Counted from the stretch's first letter, positions 51,295-63,269 are shown. The stretch is DNA of 64,000 nt from Lepidostoma basale (GCA_022606425.2 JAHDVF020001368.1:620001-684000), one strand, 5' to 3'. The notes: generated by a model not told the origin, from the letters alone. Numbers and translations: made by a program.

Positions 51295-51695
51295 CTTATG
51301 GTCTTGAAACTGTTACATTGTCCAAACAAAATGCCGAGAAACTATGAGTGACCCAAAGAGCCATAGAAAGAGCCATATTAGGAATAAGCCTAAGAGACAG
51401 AGTCAGAAACGATACGTTGAGAGAAAAAACAAAGTCACCGACATCATCCACCGGGTGGCGACTCTAAAATGGCAATGGGCAGGTCACGTAGCCAGAAGCC
51501 ATGATGAAAAGTGGACAAGAAGACTGCTGACTTGGAGACCGTGGACGGCGAAGAGAAATGCAGGGCGACCGCAACTACGGTGGAAGGATGATCTGAACAA
51601 ACACGTCGGAATAACCTGGATGCAGTCTGCACGGGACAGAGTGCCATGGGAGCGAATGGAGGAGGCAGAAGGGAGGAGGAAGAAGAAGAGTTACA
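51295..51695 (+). mobile_element. LINE 3' end, GAA-type tail
   Basis: Plus strand NKVTDIIHRVATLKWQWAGH, RSHDEKWTRRLLTWRPWTAK, GRPQLRWKDDLNKHVGITWM, ending gaagaagaag. Sister of 28170-28566. Confidence 0.85.
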
Positions 51696-51899
51696 ATTCA
51701 TGAACATTCACCAAAATAACTGTATATAATTACTATGTATTTTTTAAGATAATCTAATAATTTTACCGAAATCTCTTTATGGAAGTTCATTTTTAGTATT
51801 AATTAAATAAAACGATGTTTTTAAGTAATAACTTTTACTTTTGTATTTATTTATACAAGCCTGGCGAACCCGACACCATGGAAATAAATACTAAATTGG

Positions 51900-52540
51900 A
51901 TGTAGTACATGCAAACCTTCCAGAATATCACTGCCCTTAAAGTACTATACGCCTTGAATATGCATCTTCCGTTTGGTCTCCTTATTATGCAGCATATATC
52001 CAACGCATCGAAGGAGCATAACAATTGTTTATTAAACATATTAATTTTAAAATGTGCCAGTCGTTCTTTGATTACAAATCTGGCCCAAATTTTTCACTCA
52101 CTGGACTCTCTTGAAAATAGACGTACTCTTAAAATGATATGCTTCATAAAATTATTCGCTTTAAAATTGACAACTCTGAGCTTCTCTGCAAATTGACACT
52201 AAATACACCGCGAGCCAAGTTTTCCATCTTCCTGTTTATCGCACTAACTACGCTCAGAGCGCGGCAATGTATCGAATTTGTAACAATCACAATAAGCATT
52301 TTGGAGACATTGATGTTTTCTATTTGAATCATAATGTTACGTGATATTATAATATAATATAAAACTTTTTTATTTTTCTGTTTTTATTTCTACTACTAAA
52401 TTTATTATTATTTTTAACTATAATAATATTTTATTTTTGTATTATATAATTAAATATTTTGTCTTAGTTTAACTTCAATATTGTTTCACACTGTAGTCTG
52501 TTGATTATAAGTCATTATTTTATATTTGTGGTACCATGCA
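51900..52540 (+). mobile_element. Non-LTR retrotransposon C-terminus, degraded
   Basis: Pieces LEYASSVWS-like (gccttgaatatgcatct), SPYYAAYIQRIE, HINFKMCQSFFDYKSGP, FIALTTLRARQCIEFVTITI, in shifting frames. A reversed fragment of the same family is at 60470-60570. Confidence 0.65.
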
Positions 52541-52649
52541 ATTGACCTTAACAAATAAATAAAACATCGTTTTATTTCGTAATTATTTATTACAATATAT
52601 TTCTTTCAGTTTGATTTACACATGCAATAGAAAAACATTTTAAAGAGCA

Positions 52650-52808
52650 CAGGAAATGCCTATTGGTGGCGATGAGGTTCGCAACCCATCACACCGTGTC
52701 TCCCGCGGAAGCGAAAAGAGAAGGGTGGAGTACGCATTGGTTAAAATGTGGCAGTCCATTATTTCTGCCTACCCCTTCAGCGAGACGGTGTGATGGTTAG
52801 TTAGTTGT
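52650..52808 (+). mobile_element. LINE family A' tail
   Basis: aatgcctattggtggcgatg, ggttcgcaacccatcacacc, gtctcccgcggaagcg, then accccttcagcgagacggtg and tggttagttag. Confidence 0.78.
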
Positions 52809-53339
52809 TTTTATTGTTTAAAAAAAACACCATATAAACAGATAATTTTAAAAAAATCTTCAAAATTTGTAATTAAGTTTTTTTTAATATCCGTTTTCAT
52901 TGCTTTTCAAACAAATCGAATCCGAACCCGAACGATAGACAATACTCGAAATAATTAATTAACAATTCCGTACATTTTCTTTTTCAAATCGAACCAATAG
53001 CGCGTTGATTAAAATGGCGGCAAACAAAGTGGCGCGTATAATACTGAGCCGAGCAAACACGGGCAATTAATACTGTCGGATGTACTCGCATGGACCTGAT
53101 CGGATTCCCGCCACGCTTGGTACAGTGCTCATTTGCCTACCGAACTTTATTAAATTCCTGGCGTTCACTCGCGGACATCAAAATTCCAAAGCCAGAATGT
53201 TCCGGAATACTAATATGTTAATCGCGATTGTTTGGAGCGGTTTTCTGTGAATTTTGGGTGTAATAAATTGGGCGGTGACTGTACATTTTTACTTTTGTTC
53301 ATTTCGCCTCGAAGGATCAACAGTGTTGTATTTATTGTC

Positions 53340-53840
53340 TCTTAAACAATGATGTAAAACTCATTGATACGAATGAAAATGTCTGTTTTCTAGAGGTTTA
53401 ATAAAAACTTATGAGAATGACATGTTTCGCCAGTCTAAGGGTGCTTGTCCACCGGAGCGGAGCTAGGTGGAGGAGCGGTGAGCGAGGTAAAAATCCACCA
53501 ATAGAATTGCATAAAATCTCCGCTCCTCTTCAGTGGACAGGGAGTTGCGAACTAGTTTAAAAATTCATACAAAACCAGGAAGCGGAGCGAAGACGCGGAC
53601 TCGCGGCCTAGCTCTGCGTATAGAATAATACAGTCCGCAACTCCGCTCTGCTACCTAGCTCCGCGTCTATGGACAGGCACAGTCCGCAACTCCGCTCCGC
53701 ATTATTCCCTCGCTCCGCTCCGGTGGACAGGCACCCCAAGGCATCACATTTGATAACGCCTTAGACTGGCGAAACATGTCATTCCCATATATTATAATAA
53801 AACTTTTAGATAACAGACGTTTTCTTTTATATTATTTATA
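53340..53840. mobile_element. Family C foldback interrupted by a GC-rich MITE
   Basis: Left arm aacaatgatgtaaaactcat, gaatgaaaatgtctgttttc, gacatgtttcgccagtctaa. Right arm ggcatcacatttgataacgc, cttagactggcgaaacatgt. The insert is 53439-53736. Confidence 0.78.
53439..53736. mobile_element. GC-rich MITE, Harbinger-like ends
   Basis: Ends gggtgcttgtccaccggagc and, inverted, ggggtgcctgtccaccggag. Many agctccgctc-type repeats inside. Its GC content stands out from the AT-rich host element. The target duplication is very short (about aa/aag), so the superfamily is a guess. Confidence 0.75.
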
Positions 53841-54297
53841 AATAACTTATGTTTTTATAATATTTTGCGTTTGAAGGTCATGATTTGGTGTTGATAATAT
53901 AACTAATGTATAAAAATATGTATCCAAGATAAAAATCAATTTAATTTTTATATTTCTTCTATATTCGCCTTCACTTTGTGTTGTGGATTCATATTTGAAT
54001 AAATATAATTATACTTCGATTACAACACTTTTTATTTTTACTGAACTCATGAAGAAATTTAATTTTTTAATTTCACAATTACTTTGTGCATGACATGTTT
54101 CACCATTTTTAAGGCATCATCAAACGAATTTTTTATAATGCCTTAAAAAGGAGAAACATTATAACAGTGTTGTATATATTTTTTTGTACTTTCATTGGCA
54201 AATTCCATTATCTATGTCCGATTATGAAAGCACCAAAAATTGTCTTATGCTTGAAATATTTTTTGAAAACATTGTATTTTCGCAGCACTTTTCACAA

Positions 54298-54556
54298 ATC
54301 GCACGCTTAATAGAACACTGGCTTAACTAAAAAAAGCAAGTTTTGCTCAATCTGACATGAGTCGGTGTTTTAACAAAAACAGCCGAAAAATACGTACGAA
54401 TGAAAAATACCGATATAGTGTAATGGAGGTCAATTGGCGGAATTTTAACTTAATTTTAACGCGAAACGATGGATAGCGTTAACACCAGCCTTTGTCTAAT
54501 GTTAACTCAATTATGACCTAAACCATAATCGGTCAGTTTACTATTAAGCGTGCGAA
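54298..54556. mobile_element. MITE, copy 2 of the 4143 family
   Basis: Ends atcgcacgcttaatagaac and actattaagcgtgcga. The middle (aagcaagttttgctcaatct, gacatgagtcggtgtttt, taatgttaactcaattatga) matches copy 1. Confidence 0.8.
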
Positions 54557-54599
54557 ATATGTCGGGCCGCAGACGCGATTTCTCAGTGTAGATATTTTA

Positions 54600-54890
54600 A
54601 CACTGTTAAAATTATCCTCTATTTCTTGATTCGTTTACATACACTTTATTTATCATTCTTTCTTCATTCATTGTCCATATGTGTCCAAACCATTTTTTTA
54701 TTTGCTCATAGCACTTTCATTTCTACTCAATTTGTTCATAGCACTTTCAATCGTACTCAAATTGTTCATGGCATTTTCATTCGTACTCCATTTACTTTTG
54801 ATATTTGATAATCATTAGTTCATCGCACACTCGTTTAAGAGATATTATTTCTACTGCATTTATTCTACGTTTTTTTCACGCTTCGAATAT
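54600..54890 (-). mobile_element. LINE family A, degraded
   Basis: cctctatttcttgattcgtt, cattctttcttcattcattg, catatgtgtccaaaccat. Then a gcactttcattcgtactc block repeats about four times before the aagagatattatttctactg end. Confidence 0.65.
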
Positions 54891-55164
54891 TAAAATATTT
54901 CCGTGCGATAGCGTAAAGCTTGGGATACACACGATTTACGATATTTTTAGTTGCATTTGAATACTGGGGCTTTATCTGCAGCTAATCTTGCAGCGCCGTG
55001 GAGTGCGTAACACCGGGCGGTATGTAATCTCGCAATAATTCAGCAATCAGAGTTTAATAACTCGGTCGCCGGGCTGCGGTCCGATAAGGGCCGCGGGAGA
55101 TAGCGCACCATTGTTCACCGCAACAGATTACTCAATACGCCATGGAGGAAACGCTCCAAGGGCT

Positions 55165-55260
55165 AATTAGGTGCAGCAGGAGAAGGATAATGAAAAGTAG
55201 AAAGAATAGAGGGAGAAGGAGAAGGAGAACGAGAAGGACATGGAGAAGGAGAAGGAATTA
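55165..55260. repeat. Purine-rich AGGAGA-type repeat
   Basis: A run of gagaaggagaaggagaacga type, nearly free of pyrimidines on the plus strand. Confidence 0.85.
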
Positions 55261-55659
55261 CAATTAATTTTAAAAACCTGGATACCTATGAAATATGATA
55301 ATATCGTAGAATGTTAAAAATTTCATGTGTAGCATATAAATAATAGTGAATTGAAATATGAAAACAAGCCAATAACTTTTGGATTAATGGGATAATTAGT
55401 ATACAGAAGGGACTAAAAATGTGACGTCCCCACATCGTTTAGGGGTAATTAAGGACGACGAGCAATCCGAATGGCGCGCTCGAATTAAGTTCATGACCAA
55501 TTACATCACTCCAATAACCTTTATCTCACTTGCTCTTATTTGAACGCGATGCTAACTCCCTTCGACACGTATTGCTATCACGGAAGCAAGAATTATCTAA
55601 AAATCATTGTTAGAAAAATCAATCAATGCCCATATCATATTTATTGACATTCTTAAAAA

Positions 55660-56020
55660 TGAAAACGTCTGTTTTACACAGGTTTCATTATAATTTATGG
55701 AAATGACATATATCACCTTTCTAAGGCATTATTAAATCATAAACATTCGACACAATGCCTTAGAAATAAATTATAATAAAATTAGTTAGTTAATAAAACT
55801 TCTAGAAAACATATTTATTGTTTCTAGAAAAATGATGTAAAACTCCATATCTAATAATTAATACGAATGAAAACGCCAGTTTTCTAGAGTTTTATATTTT
55901 ATGGGAATGACATGTTTCGTCCTTCTAAGAAATTATCAAATGTGAAACATGTAATTCCCATAAAATATAATAAAATTTCTAGAAAACTGATGTTTTCATT
56001 CGTATTTATTATTCTAGAAA
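55660..56020. mobile_element. Two adjacent family C foldback remnants
   Basis: 55660-55800 and 55815-56020 each contain gaatgaaaacg.c and tataataaaa.ttctagaaaa arms. The second is compact, with both arms and almost no centre. Confidence 0.7.
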
Positions 56021-56190
56021 ACAGAAGTTTTCATTCTCATCAATAAAAACGCGGTTCTATTTTTAAGTTTATTTTTCTTCCTTATAGACACGTTTCGAAG
56101 GTTCATCATCTGGAGAACGATATAAACTAAACAAAAATATATTTTTAAACAAATGTTAAAGAAAGAAATATATATTGTATATTTGAAATT

Positions 56191-57478
56191 AGATTTATTT
56201 GATCGTGCCACGTTTTCCTCGGTCTTCCTCTATTTCTGGTTCCATTTACATCATTAACATATTTTTTTTTTACCATTCTTTCTTTCCATATGTCCAAACC
56301 ATCTTGATGATCCTTTCATTATTTTGTTCATGACACCATCATTCGCACCGCATTCACTTCTTATATATTCATTCGACACTCTATCATACAGAGTATCAAC
56401 ACATTCGTCTAAGAGTTCTCATTTCTACTGCATTTATTCTACTTTCATCCTATATATTCATCAAATAAATCAAATATTGAATGTCGGCCACGTGAGGAGT
56501 CACAGAAATCAACGTGCGTGCATGACACGATGTATGAATGTTGAGGAATCGAGAGAAATATGTCAGGAAAGAAAAGTGTGGCAGTCCATTCTTTCTGCCT
56601 ACCCCTTCGTTACTTGGACTTGGATCTTCTGGCTTACAGAGGTTCAGCTCATGTGGCTATTCCTCTTACGTCTGATGGGAACATTGTTGGAAGGTGATTT
56701 GGTGGGTTGTTAGTTTATTCGGGGGCATGATTTGTGTGGCCCGGAGTGTTCCTCTGAAGGAGAATCGATTTTGGGCGCTTGTGGCGGCTGGAAGTGTTTG
56801 GGTCGTAATTAGAGAGGTCTTTTATTGTGGGGTTGGGATGTGAAAGGAGTCCTTTGTAAAAACGTTCGGCAAGTTTCAGAATGAATTCATCTATCATCGG
56901 GATTCCCGATTCTAGGTGCAGTTGTGTAATCCTGGTCCATGAAGGCGCACCAAGCGATAAACGGATAGCCTTATTTTGCAGGATTTGGAGTTTTTGTATG
57001 TGACTCGAAGCTGCATAGCCCCAGATTGGGGCTGCATAAGTGAAGATCGGCCTTATAACCGTTTTGTATATCAGGAGTTTATTGTCGATGCTTAGTTTAC
57101 TGTTTCTAGCTAACATTGGGTAGAGGGCTGAGATTGCTTTTGACGCGGCTTTGACTTTATTTGTAATGTGTGGCCTCCATGTTAGCTTAGAATCCAAGGT
57201 AACCCCAAGGTATTTGATTGTTTTGGTCCAAGGAACTTCTTGGCCGAACATTTTTATGTTGGGAATGTTTGGAGGAATGTGTCTTTTACTGAAAAGGGTC
57301 GCTGCGCTTTTACTCGGATTGATGGTAATGCGCCAGTTTCTGCACCACGCCTCTAGCACATCGGCCTGTTTTTGCACCCTGCGGGTCGCGAGAAGCGGCC
57401 TTTTAGCACTGGAGATGATGCCCGTATCGTCAGCGAATTAGGCAATGTGGGTACCCCTTCGTTAGTTAGTTAGTTAGT
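56191..57478 (+). mobile_element. Twin-primed family A LINE with nested jockey-like LINE
   Basis: The 13-bp target tatatttgaaatt is at 56178-56190 and 57479-57491. The 5' part (56191-about 56452) is reversed and ends, in its own sense, cacgatcaaataaatc. The plus part restarts near 56462 with caaataaatcaaatattgaa, so the pieces are consecutive with about 10 bases shared. The (gtta)n tail ends the insert. Confidence 0.88.
56613..57451 (-). pseudogene. Jockey-like LINE (family G), RT C-terminal part
   Basis: A 13-bp target taccccttcgtta (56600-56612, 57452-57464) flanks it inside the family A element. The minus frame starts at the catalytic ADD (ADDTGIISSAKRPLLA), then ADVLEAWCRNWRITINPSKS, KTIKYLGVTLDSKLTWRPHI, LLIYKTVIRPIFTYAAPIWG, RITQLHLESGIPMIDEFILK, to TPGHTNHAPE-stop near 56715. 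About 245 open codons. 5' truncated, so inactive. Confidence 0.93.
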
Positions 57479-57734
57479 TATATTTGAAATTTCGTGGTAG
57501 AAGTCCATTGTAAATGCTCGTAATTAAAATAATAAATAAAAAATGTGAAATTTTCTAAAGCCAAAGGATGCCACATATGCAAAAAAAAAACAGAAATGGG
57601 AAAAAAGAGATTACACAATTGGCTGGCTTATCGTTATAGTTATGATCTGAAAGCTGATAACGAGTAATATGACCAGTTTAAAATTATTACGTTAACTTCA
57701 CTTTTTTTTTACAATGAAAAATATCGACTGAAGC

Positions 57735-58205
57735 AAATATGACGACCCTTATGTATGAAAGTGAAGCTTGGAGTTGGCAGAAAGCAACGAAAGTATTATA
57801 TAATAAATGCCGTAGAAATTAGGTCACTAAGGAGAATTAGCGGAAAAACAATGTATGATAGAATATCTAATGCAGTAAGAAAGGAATATAAGGCGGATGA
57901 ATGCGTGATAAATAAAACCAACATAGTTCAGCTTAGATGGTTTAAACATATGGAACGAATGGATAAAGACGCAAAGATGTATACAAGTAGTTTGAATGGA
58001 AAAAGAAGCCGAGGAAGGCCAACGTAGATATGGCATGAAAAAATAATCGATTACTGAAAGGCGGCCATGTTCGAAGTAGGGACAATCGACGAGCATGCAT
58101 GTCACAATGTGTGAATGTAGAATAGGTGATGTCAGGATAGAACAATGTGGCGATCCATCCTCTCTGCCTACCCGTCCAGAGAAATGGCGTGATGGTAAGT
58201 TAGTT
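57735..58205 (+). mobile_element. LINE family A 3' end
   Basis: TTLMYESEAWSWQKAT, RSLRRISGKTMYDRISNAVR, KRSRGRPT-stop, then the tail (ctctctgcctacccgtccag, cgtgatggtaagttagttt). Ends 39 bases before a mariner. Confidence 0.82.
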
Positions 58206-58243
58206 TATATCTTGAACATACTGTACTTTATAAACTACTCGTA

Positions 58244-59543
58244 CGAGGTCTGTTCAAAAAGTATCGCGAATTTTGAATTTCCGCTGGCTACGTATATTTG
58301 ATTTTTGATTTTTTTGTAGCGTTATGTTGGTACTCATGTCCCTTACTTATGCTGACAAGGTCGGCCATTTTGAATGTTTAGTTAATTTTTGACAGCTGTT
58401 TTGCTTGGATGTGTTTTGGCTCGTCTTCGATTTTTGCCTATTCCAAAAAATGGATCAAAGAATCTGTATCAAATTTTGTGTGAAAAACAAAATAAAGTGC
58501 GCGGACGCATTTCGAATGTTGACTGTGGCATATGGTGAAGCTACCTTGGACCAAAGCAACGTTTATCGGTGGTACAAAATGTTCTCAGAGGGCCGAGAAG
58601 ATATGAACGACGAAGAGCGTGCCGGACGCCCGAGCACGTCAACAACAGACGAAAACATTGATAAAGTGAAGAAAATAGTATTAGCCAATCGTCGAATCAC
58701 CGTTAGAGAAGTTGCCGAGGACCTAAACATATCGATTGGCTCGTGTCATTCGATTTTAACCAATGATTTGAAATTCGTGCCAAAATTGCTCAATTTCGAC
58801 CAAAAACAGCATCGCGTTAACATTGCTCAGGAGATGTTGGACTCGGTCCGTGACGACCCAAATGTGCTCCAGAGGGTCATAACTGGTGACGAATCATGGG
58901 TTTATGGTTATGACGTGGAAACCAAAGCTCAATCATCCCAATGGAAGCTGCCGCATGAGCCAAGACCAAAAAAAGCGCGCCAAGTTCGGTCGAACGTGAA
59001 GGTTTTGCTCACAGTTTTCTTCGATTGCAGGGGCGTGGTGCATCATGAGTTCTTGCCACAGGGTAGTACGGTCAATAAGGAATATTACCTGCAAGTTATG
59101 CGCAATTTGCGCGAAGCAATCCGCCAGAAACGCCCGGATTTGTGGAAGAACAAAAACTGGCTTTTGCACCATGATAACGCCCCTGCTCACACATCGTTGC
59201 TTGTGCGCGAATATTTGGCCAAAAACAACACAGTAATGGTGCCGCAGCCACCGTATTCCCCAGACCTGGCCCCCTGTGACTTTTTCCTGTTTCCAAAACT
59301 GAAGAGGCCCATGAAAGGACGACGCTACGCCACGATTGAGGAGATAAAGACGGCATCGAAGGAGGAGCTGAACAAGATCACAAAAATGATTTTTTTAAGT
59401 GCTTCGAGGATTGGAAAAAACGTTGGCATAAATGTATTATATCCGAGGGGAATTACTTTGAAGGGGACAAAATAGATATTCATGAATAAATAAATACTTT
59501 TTGAAAAAATATAAAATTCGCGATACTTTTTGAACAGACCTCG
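58244..59543 (+). mobile_element. Mariner element, 1300 bp, perfect ends
   Basis: TA duplicated at 58242-58243 and 59544-59545. The inverted ends (cgaggtctgttcaaaaagta and on) are identical over 31 bp. Length and layout are those of a complete mariner with one transposase frame. Confidence 0.96.
58450..59475 (+). pseudogene. Mariner transposase, near-complete, C-terminal frameshift
   Basis: From MDQRICIKFCVKNKIKCADA: helix-turn-helix pair (TLDQSNVYRWYKMFSEGRED; ITVREVAEDLNISIGSCHSI), linker, then catalytic TGDESW, HHDNAPAH and YSPDLAPCDFFLF. The last two Asp are 34 residues apart, the D34D mariner signature. Near 59382-59386 an A-run lacks one base. After it the frame reads FLSASRIGKNVG, while the shifted frame holds the usual CFEDWKKRWHKCIISEG end. 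The start at 58450 is preferred over 58405 because MDQ matches family starts. All catalytic Asp remain, but the C-terminal 30 or so residues are wrong. Confidence 0.95.
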
Positions 59544-59545
59544 TA

Positions 59546-60469
59546 TATATAATTTGTTCGCGTTAAATAAAATTTTAGTTTTCGAAAGAAACTAAGAAAG
59601 TTTAGTTTAACATGTTTACTAAATTTATCGTTTACAATACGAGTATATCGAAATTTTGAAGAGCTGTGGAGCCCTTCTCCGTTTTATATTTCTAGAACAA
59701 ATTGTTTTTCCGACAAGAAATATAATGAAACAGCTCAAACATCCCACTAGCACTTACTTATTCGCCGAAAACTAAACCTTGTTGGCAGGCAACATGAAAA
59801 TCGATTCACCAAAGTGGAAATCAAAATTTTATTGCCAGCAACAAAAAAACTGTTAAATTAAGCACTGCCGCGGACCTGCCCCGAGGGAAAGGCAAAGAAG
59901 AAGCAGAACAGTGGCGGCAGTTAAAATACAAATATGTTTAAAACTACGAATCATTTTGAATACTTTTGACAGCATTATATGAATATGTACTATCATATTC
60001 TTGTTGGTTTTCTTTGCCTGGCAAAATCGTCTAAATAAATTAAAACATTGTCTTCTTTTTTTTTCTTCCTTATTGTAAACCTATGTGGTATGTTCTCCAG
60101 AGGGTTGCTTCTCCTTGGAGGTGAATTCCCTGCTGTTCTTTCATCTCTTATTTATTTACTTATTAAGAGTAACATACAGCGATATCAACAACATATATAT
60201 GATAAAACATTTAGAATAATTAAAGAAAGGCCAATTACATGCTACACAAATATAAAATAATAGTTTACAATTTACAAATAAGTGTGAAACGAGATTGAAG
60301 TTAAACTAAGTCAACATGAGGTATACATAATATTTAAGAGTTAAAATACTTATAGTACTGGAAATAAAAAATAAAATTAAGATAAACAAAAAAAGTAATA
60401 TACGAGTATTATAATAACATGTTACATCGTGGTCAAATCCACGCCGAAATGATGCTCCGATCGTTTTTT
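59546..60469. other. Non-coding DNA, nothing recognised
   Basis: AT-rich. A short piece near 60085-60130 (tatgttctccagagggttgc) looks like a reversed GAA-tailed LINE 3' end. Confidence 0.5.
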
Positions 60470-60570
60470 TTTAAAAACATCAATGTCTCCAAAATGCTTG
60501 TTGCAGTTGTCACAGATTCGATACAATGCCGCGCTCTGAGCGTAGTTAGTGTGATAAACAGGAATATTGA
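60470..60570 (-). mobile_element. Fragment of the LINE seen at 51900-52540
   Basis: catcaatgtctccaaaatgc, tgtcacagattcgatacaat and gccgcgctctgagcgtagtt are the reverse complement of 52220-52320. Confidence 0.75.
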
Positions 60571-60577
60571 AAACTTA

Positions 60578-60890
60578 TACTTAATTTAGGTCTTCCACGA
60601 GGACAAGTCCCGTGAGGCTGATTATGTAGTGCAATATAGGGGAGTCTGATGGTGTTCATCCTTTGGACGTGACCGTACCAGTCCCTCCTTCGCTGTCTAC
60701 TCCATCTTATAATATCCTCAGCCTCATATATTTCTCTAATTCTGGTGTTCTTCACGCATACTCTCAGTGTCTTGGCTGCTCTTGACCTCAGTGTTTTCAT
60801 CTGAGGATAAGAGGCTGCAACTAATAAATCCCGAAGAATCATAGTTTTTTTAGCACTATATAGGTATGCCCACGGGCAGGAGTCCTGCAT
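60578..60890 (-). mobile_element. LINE 3' fragment, relative of 38466-38775
   Basis: Minus strand MKTLRSRAAKTLRVCVKNTR, WSRQRRRDWYGHVQRMNTIR, YIALHNQPHGTCPRGRP. The GAA tail has been lost. Confidence 0.8.
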
Positions 60891-61384
60891 TCGTAAATAT
60901 GAATTTTCTCATCCTTAGTACCTGTACAAAAAATATGTAACGTGATAGTGAGAGATGTGACAAGCTTGCGCTAAAATTATACGTGTCGCCACTGCAAGGG
61001 TCACAATTCACAAATAACCCCCTCTTCAACATCCCAGCCTCCCCCTTCTTGAGAGAGGACTCGTAATGGAATTACATCATTCGAGCATTCAATTTTGAGT
61101 GAGGACCCAATCAGCGTTCTGGGCGGGCCCTTCCCATTCCAGGCCCGAGTATCTGAACGCCTCGGTTAACTAAATCGTGTAACGTTGAACGTGGGAACTA
61201 CAACTAAATAGAATCATTCTCAATGAGTGAACACATTACATAATAAAACAAAAGCTTTCAGTAGAGCCTTTACTGTGTTCATTATGTTGCAGAAACCGGT
61301 CAGATTTCCGAACGCACAAATAGCAGATTTAAAATAATTAACTAAATACTCCGTTGTATTGGCCGGAACACTACTTCAACATCA
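60891..61384. other. Non-coding DNA, nothing recognised
   Basis: No supported gene or element. Confidence 0.5.
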
Positions 61385-61545
61385 TTAACTGTTAAATTTA
61401 CAGCACTGTTATAATATCATAAATTTTATTATTCACTTTTTGAGTGTCCAAACAACTCAAAAAGTGAATAACTTGGCGAATCAGCTGGGCATAACACTCA
61501 AAAAGTGCATTACAAAAATTATGATATTATGAATTTTAACACTAA
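61385..61545. mobile_element. Family F foldback MITE
   Basis: ttaactgttaaatttacagc and ttataatatcataaatttta on the left, inverted attatgatattatgaatttt on the right, with an inner cactttttgagtg/caactcaaaaagtg inverted pair. Confidence 0.7.
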
Positions 61546-61547
61546 CT

Positions 61548-61800
61548 AACTAACCATCACGCCGTGTCTCCGGAGGCAGAGGATGGACCGCCATGCTGCT
61601 GTCCTGACACAAATACAGTTTCCCCTACATTCATACATCATAACATGCACGCTCGTAAATTTTTCTGACTTCGAATGTGGCCGCCTTTTAGTATTTGATT
61701 AATTTGGTCATGCTTTCCTTGGTCTTCAACGACTTCTCCTTCCACTCGAACTGTTTGTATACAAAATTTAGACCATTCTTCTCTCGCCCATTCGTTATAC
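61548..61800 (-). mobile_element. LINE family A tail
   Basis: aactaactaaccatcacgcc, tctccggaggcagaggatgg, gacttcgaatgtggccgcct and tcttctctcgcccattcgtt are family A, reversed. Confidence 0.8.
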
Positions 61801-61809
61801 CTAATATAT

Positions 61810-61935
61810 AATAAATTGGATAATTTATAGAGCGCCATTTTTATGAATTTCTCATTTCAACGGCGATGTAGAAAATGCTCCGTTTTATGAACTAGATAAA
61901 ATAATAATAATAATAATTATAATAATAATAATAAA
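61810..61935. repeat. LINE family B end with AAT microsatellite
   Basis: agagcgccatttttatgaat and ctcatttcaacggcg resemble the family B 3' UTR. aataataataataattataa follows. Confidence 0.6.
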
Positions 61936-61949
61936 TATATTTAGTATGA

Positions 61950-62060
61950 AACATGTCATTCACATTATATAAAATAAAACTTCTAGAAAACAGACGTCTT
62001 CATTCGTATAAATTGTTCAATGTTGGAGTTTTACATCATTGTTCAAGAAACAATAAAAAT
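61950..62060. mobile_element. Family C foldback arm
   Basis: aaacatgtcattcacattat, aaaacttctagaaaacagac, ttcattcgtataaattg, then gttttacatcattgttcaag and aaacaataaa. Confidence 0.7.
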
Positions 62061-62409
62061 TTGTTAGGTTGTGAATTCGATCAGTTATTCACTAGTTAAA
62101 GTTATTATAACTAGTTATTAATTTTAAAATATTCAATTAAAGAATATGGATGCACATAATTGAATGTATATACGTACCTACTATGGTTGAAGGGGATTTT
62201 CTAGCTGTTTATGGGAATTCAGAACTAATTAGAACATCAGATACTGCTGTGGTTTTTTACTAATCTAGAAACATGACGTCCTATTCCGGTCCTCGGACGT
62301 CATTAGTGCGATAAGTTTGCATTCATTATTGTTATTTTATGCGTCCGATATATCCTGAGGTTATGAAGATTCATATAATGCAGAAAACATATTATTACAT
62401 CAGTCTGAT

Positions 62410-62785
62410 ATTATATGACGGCGAAATAAGGAAGAAATGTAAGGCAGATGATTGCATCATAAGTAAAATTAAAAATATATCCCTGAGATGGTTTGGACAT
62501 ATGGAACGAATGGACGAGAGAAGAATGGTTAAAATGTTGTATACGAGCAGTGTGAGTGGAGAGATAAGCTGTGGAAGACCAAAGAAAGCAAGGCATGACC
62601 AAATAAATCAAATACTGAAAGGCGGCCACATTCGAAGTCGGTAAAATCTACGAGCGTGCATGTTACGATATATGAATGTGGAAGAAACTAGAGAGGTTTA
62701 TCAGGACAGAAAATTATGGCGGTCAATCCTCTCTGCCTACTCCTCCGGGGAAATGACGTGATGGTTAGTTAGTTAGTTTCAAATA
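62410..62785 (+). mobile_element. LINE family A 3' end
   Basis: YDGEIRKKCKADDCIISKIK, SLRWFGHMERMDERRMVKML, RPKKARHDQINQILKGGHIR, then a stop and a tail (ctctctgcctactcctccgg, tggttagttagttagttt). One of the better-kept copies. Confidence 0.85.
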
Positions 62786-63269
62786 TGAATATATAACGTA
62801 AATGTGAAGGCGAATGTAGAAAAATTACGTAATGTTTAATTCATTGATGTAAGATTGATACTAAGAATAATTCTGGAAACCAGAAGTGGTGTTGGAGCTG
62901 GAATTTGGGAGGCATAGGAGCAACCGACATATCACGTCTAAGATTTCCTAACCGTTAACATCGGTAGCCGTGATATATCGTTTTGCGACTTTGCAGTACT
63001 CGTAGTGACATTTATTGTAAGAATTCGGAACGACAAATTACTATAATACTTACCTGTATCTATTCTTTACAGAAATCTGTAAAGATAATAAATTAAATGT
63101 GTTTAACTTCGTCATAATTACGGTTTACATGCGCGCTGTCGGTAAGTCACATCTGTGAAGTATCCTATCGGCCGCCATTATACAATACTATATTCGTTTG
63201 TACTGATGTTATACTATATTTAATTTTCGAGATTTCGTTGTATTATACGTATTATTACGCATCTCCTGG
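62786..63269. other. Non-coding DNA, nothing recognised
   Basis: No supported gene or element. Confidence 0.5.

Noticed and set aside
60085..60145. Possible start exon of the kinase (tgttctccag...)
   Set aside because: The sequence fits a reversed GAA-tailed LINE end better and does not code the expected N-terminal helix.
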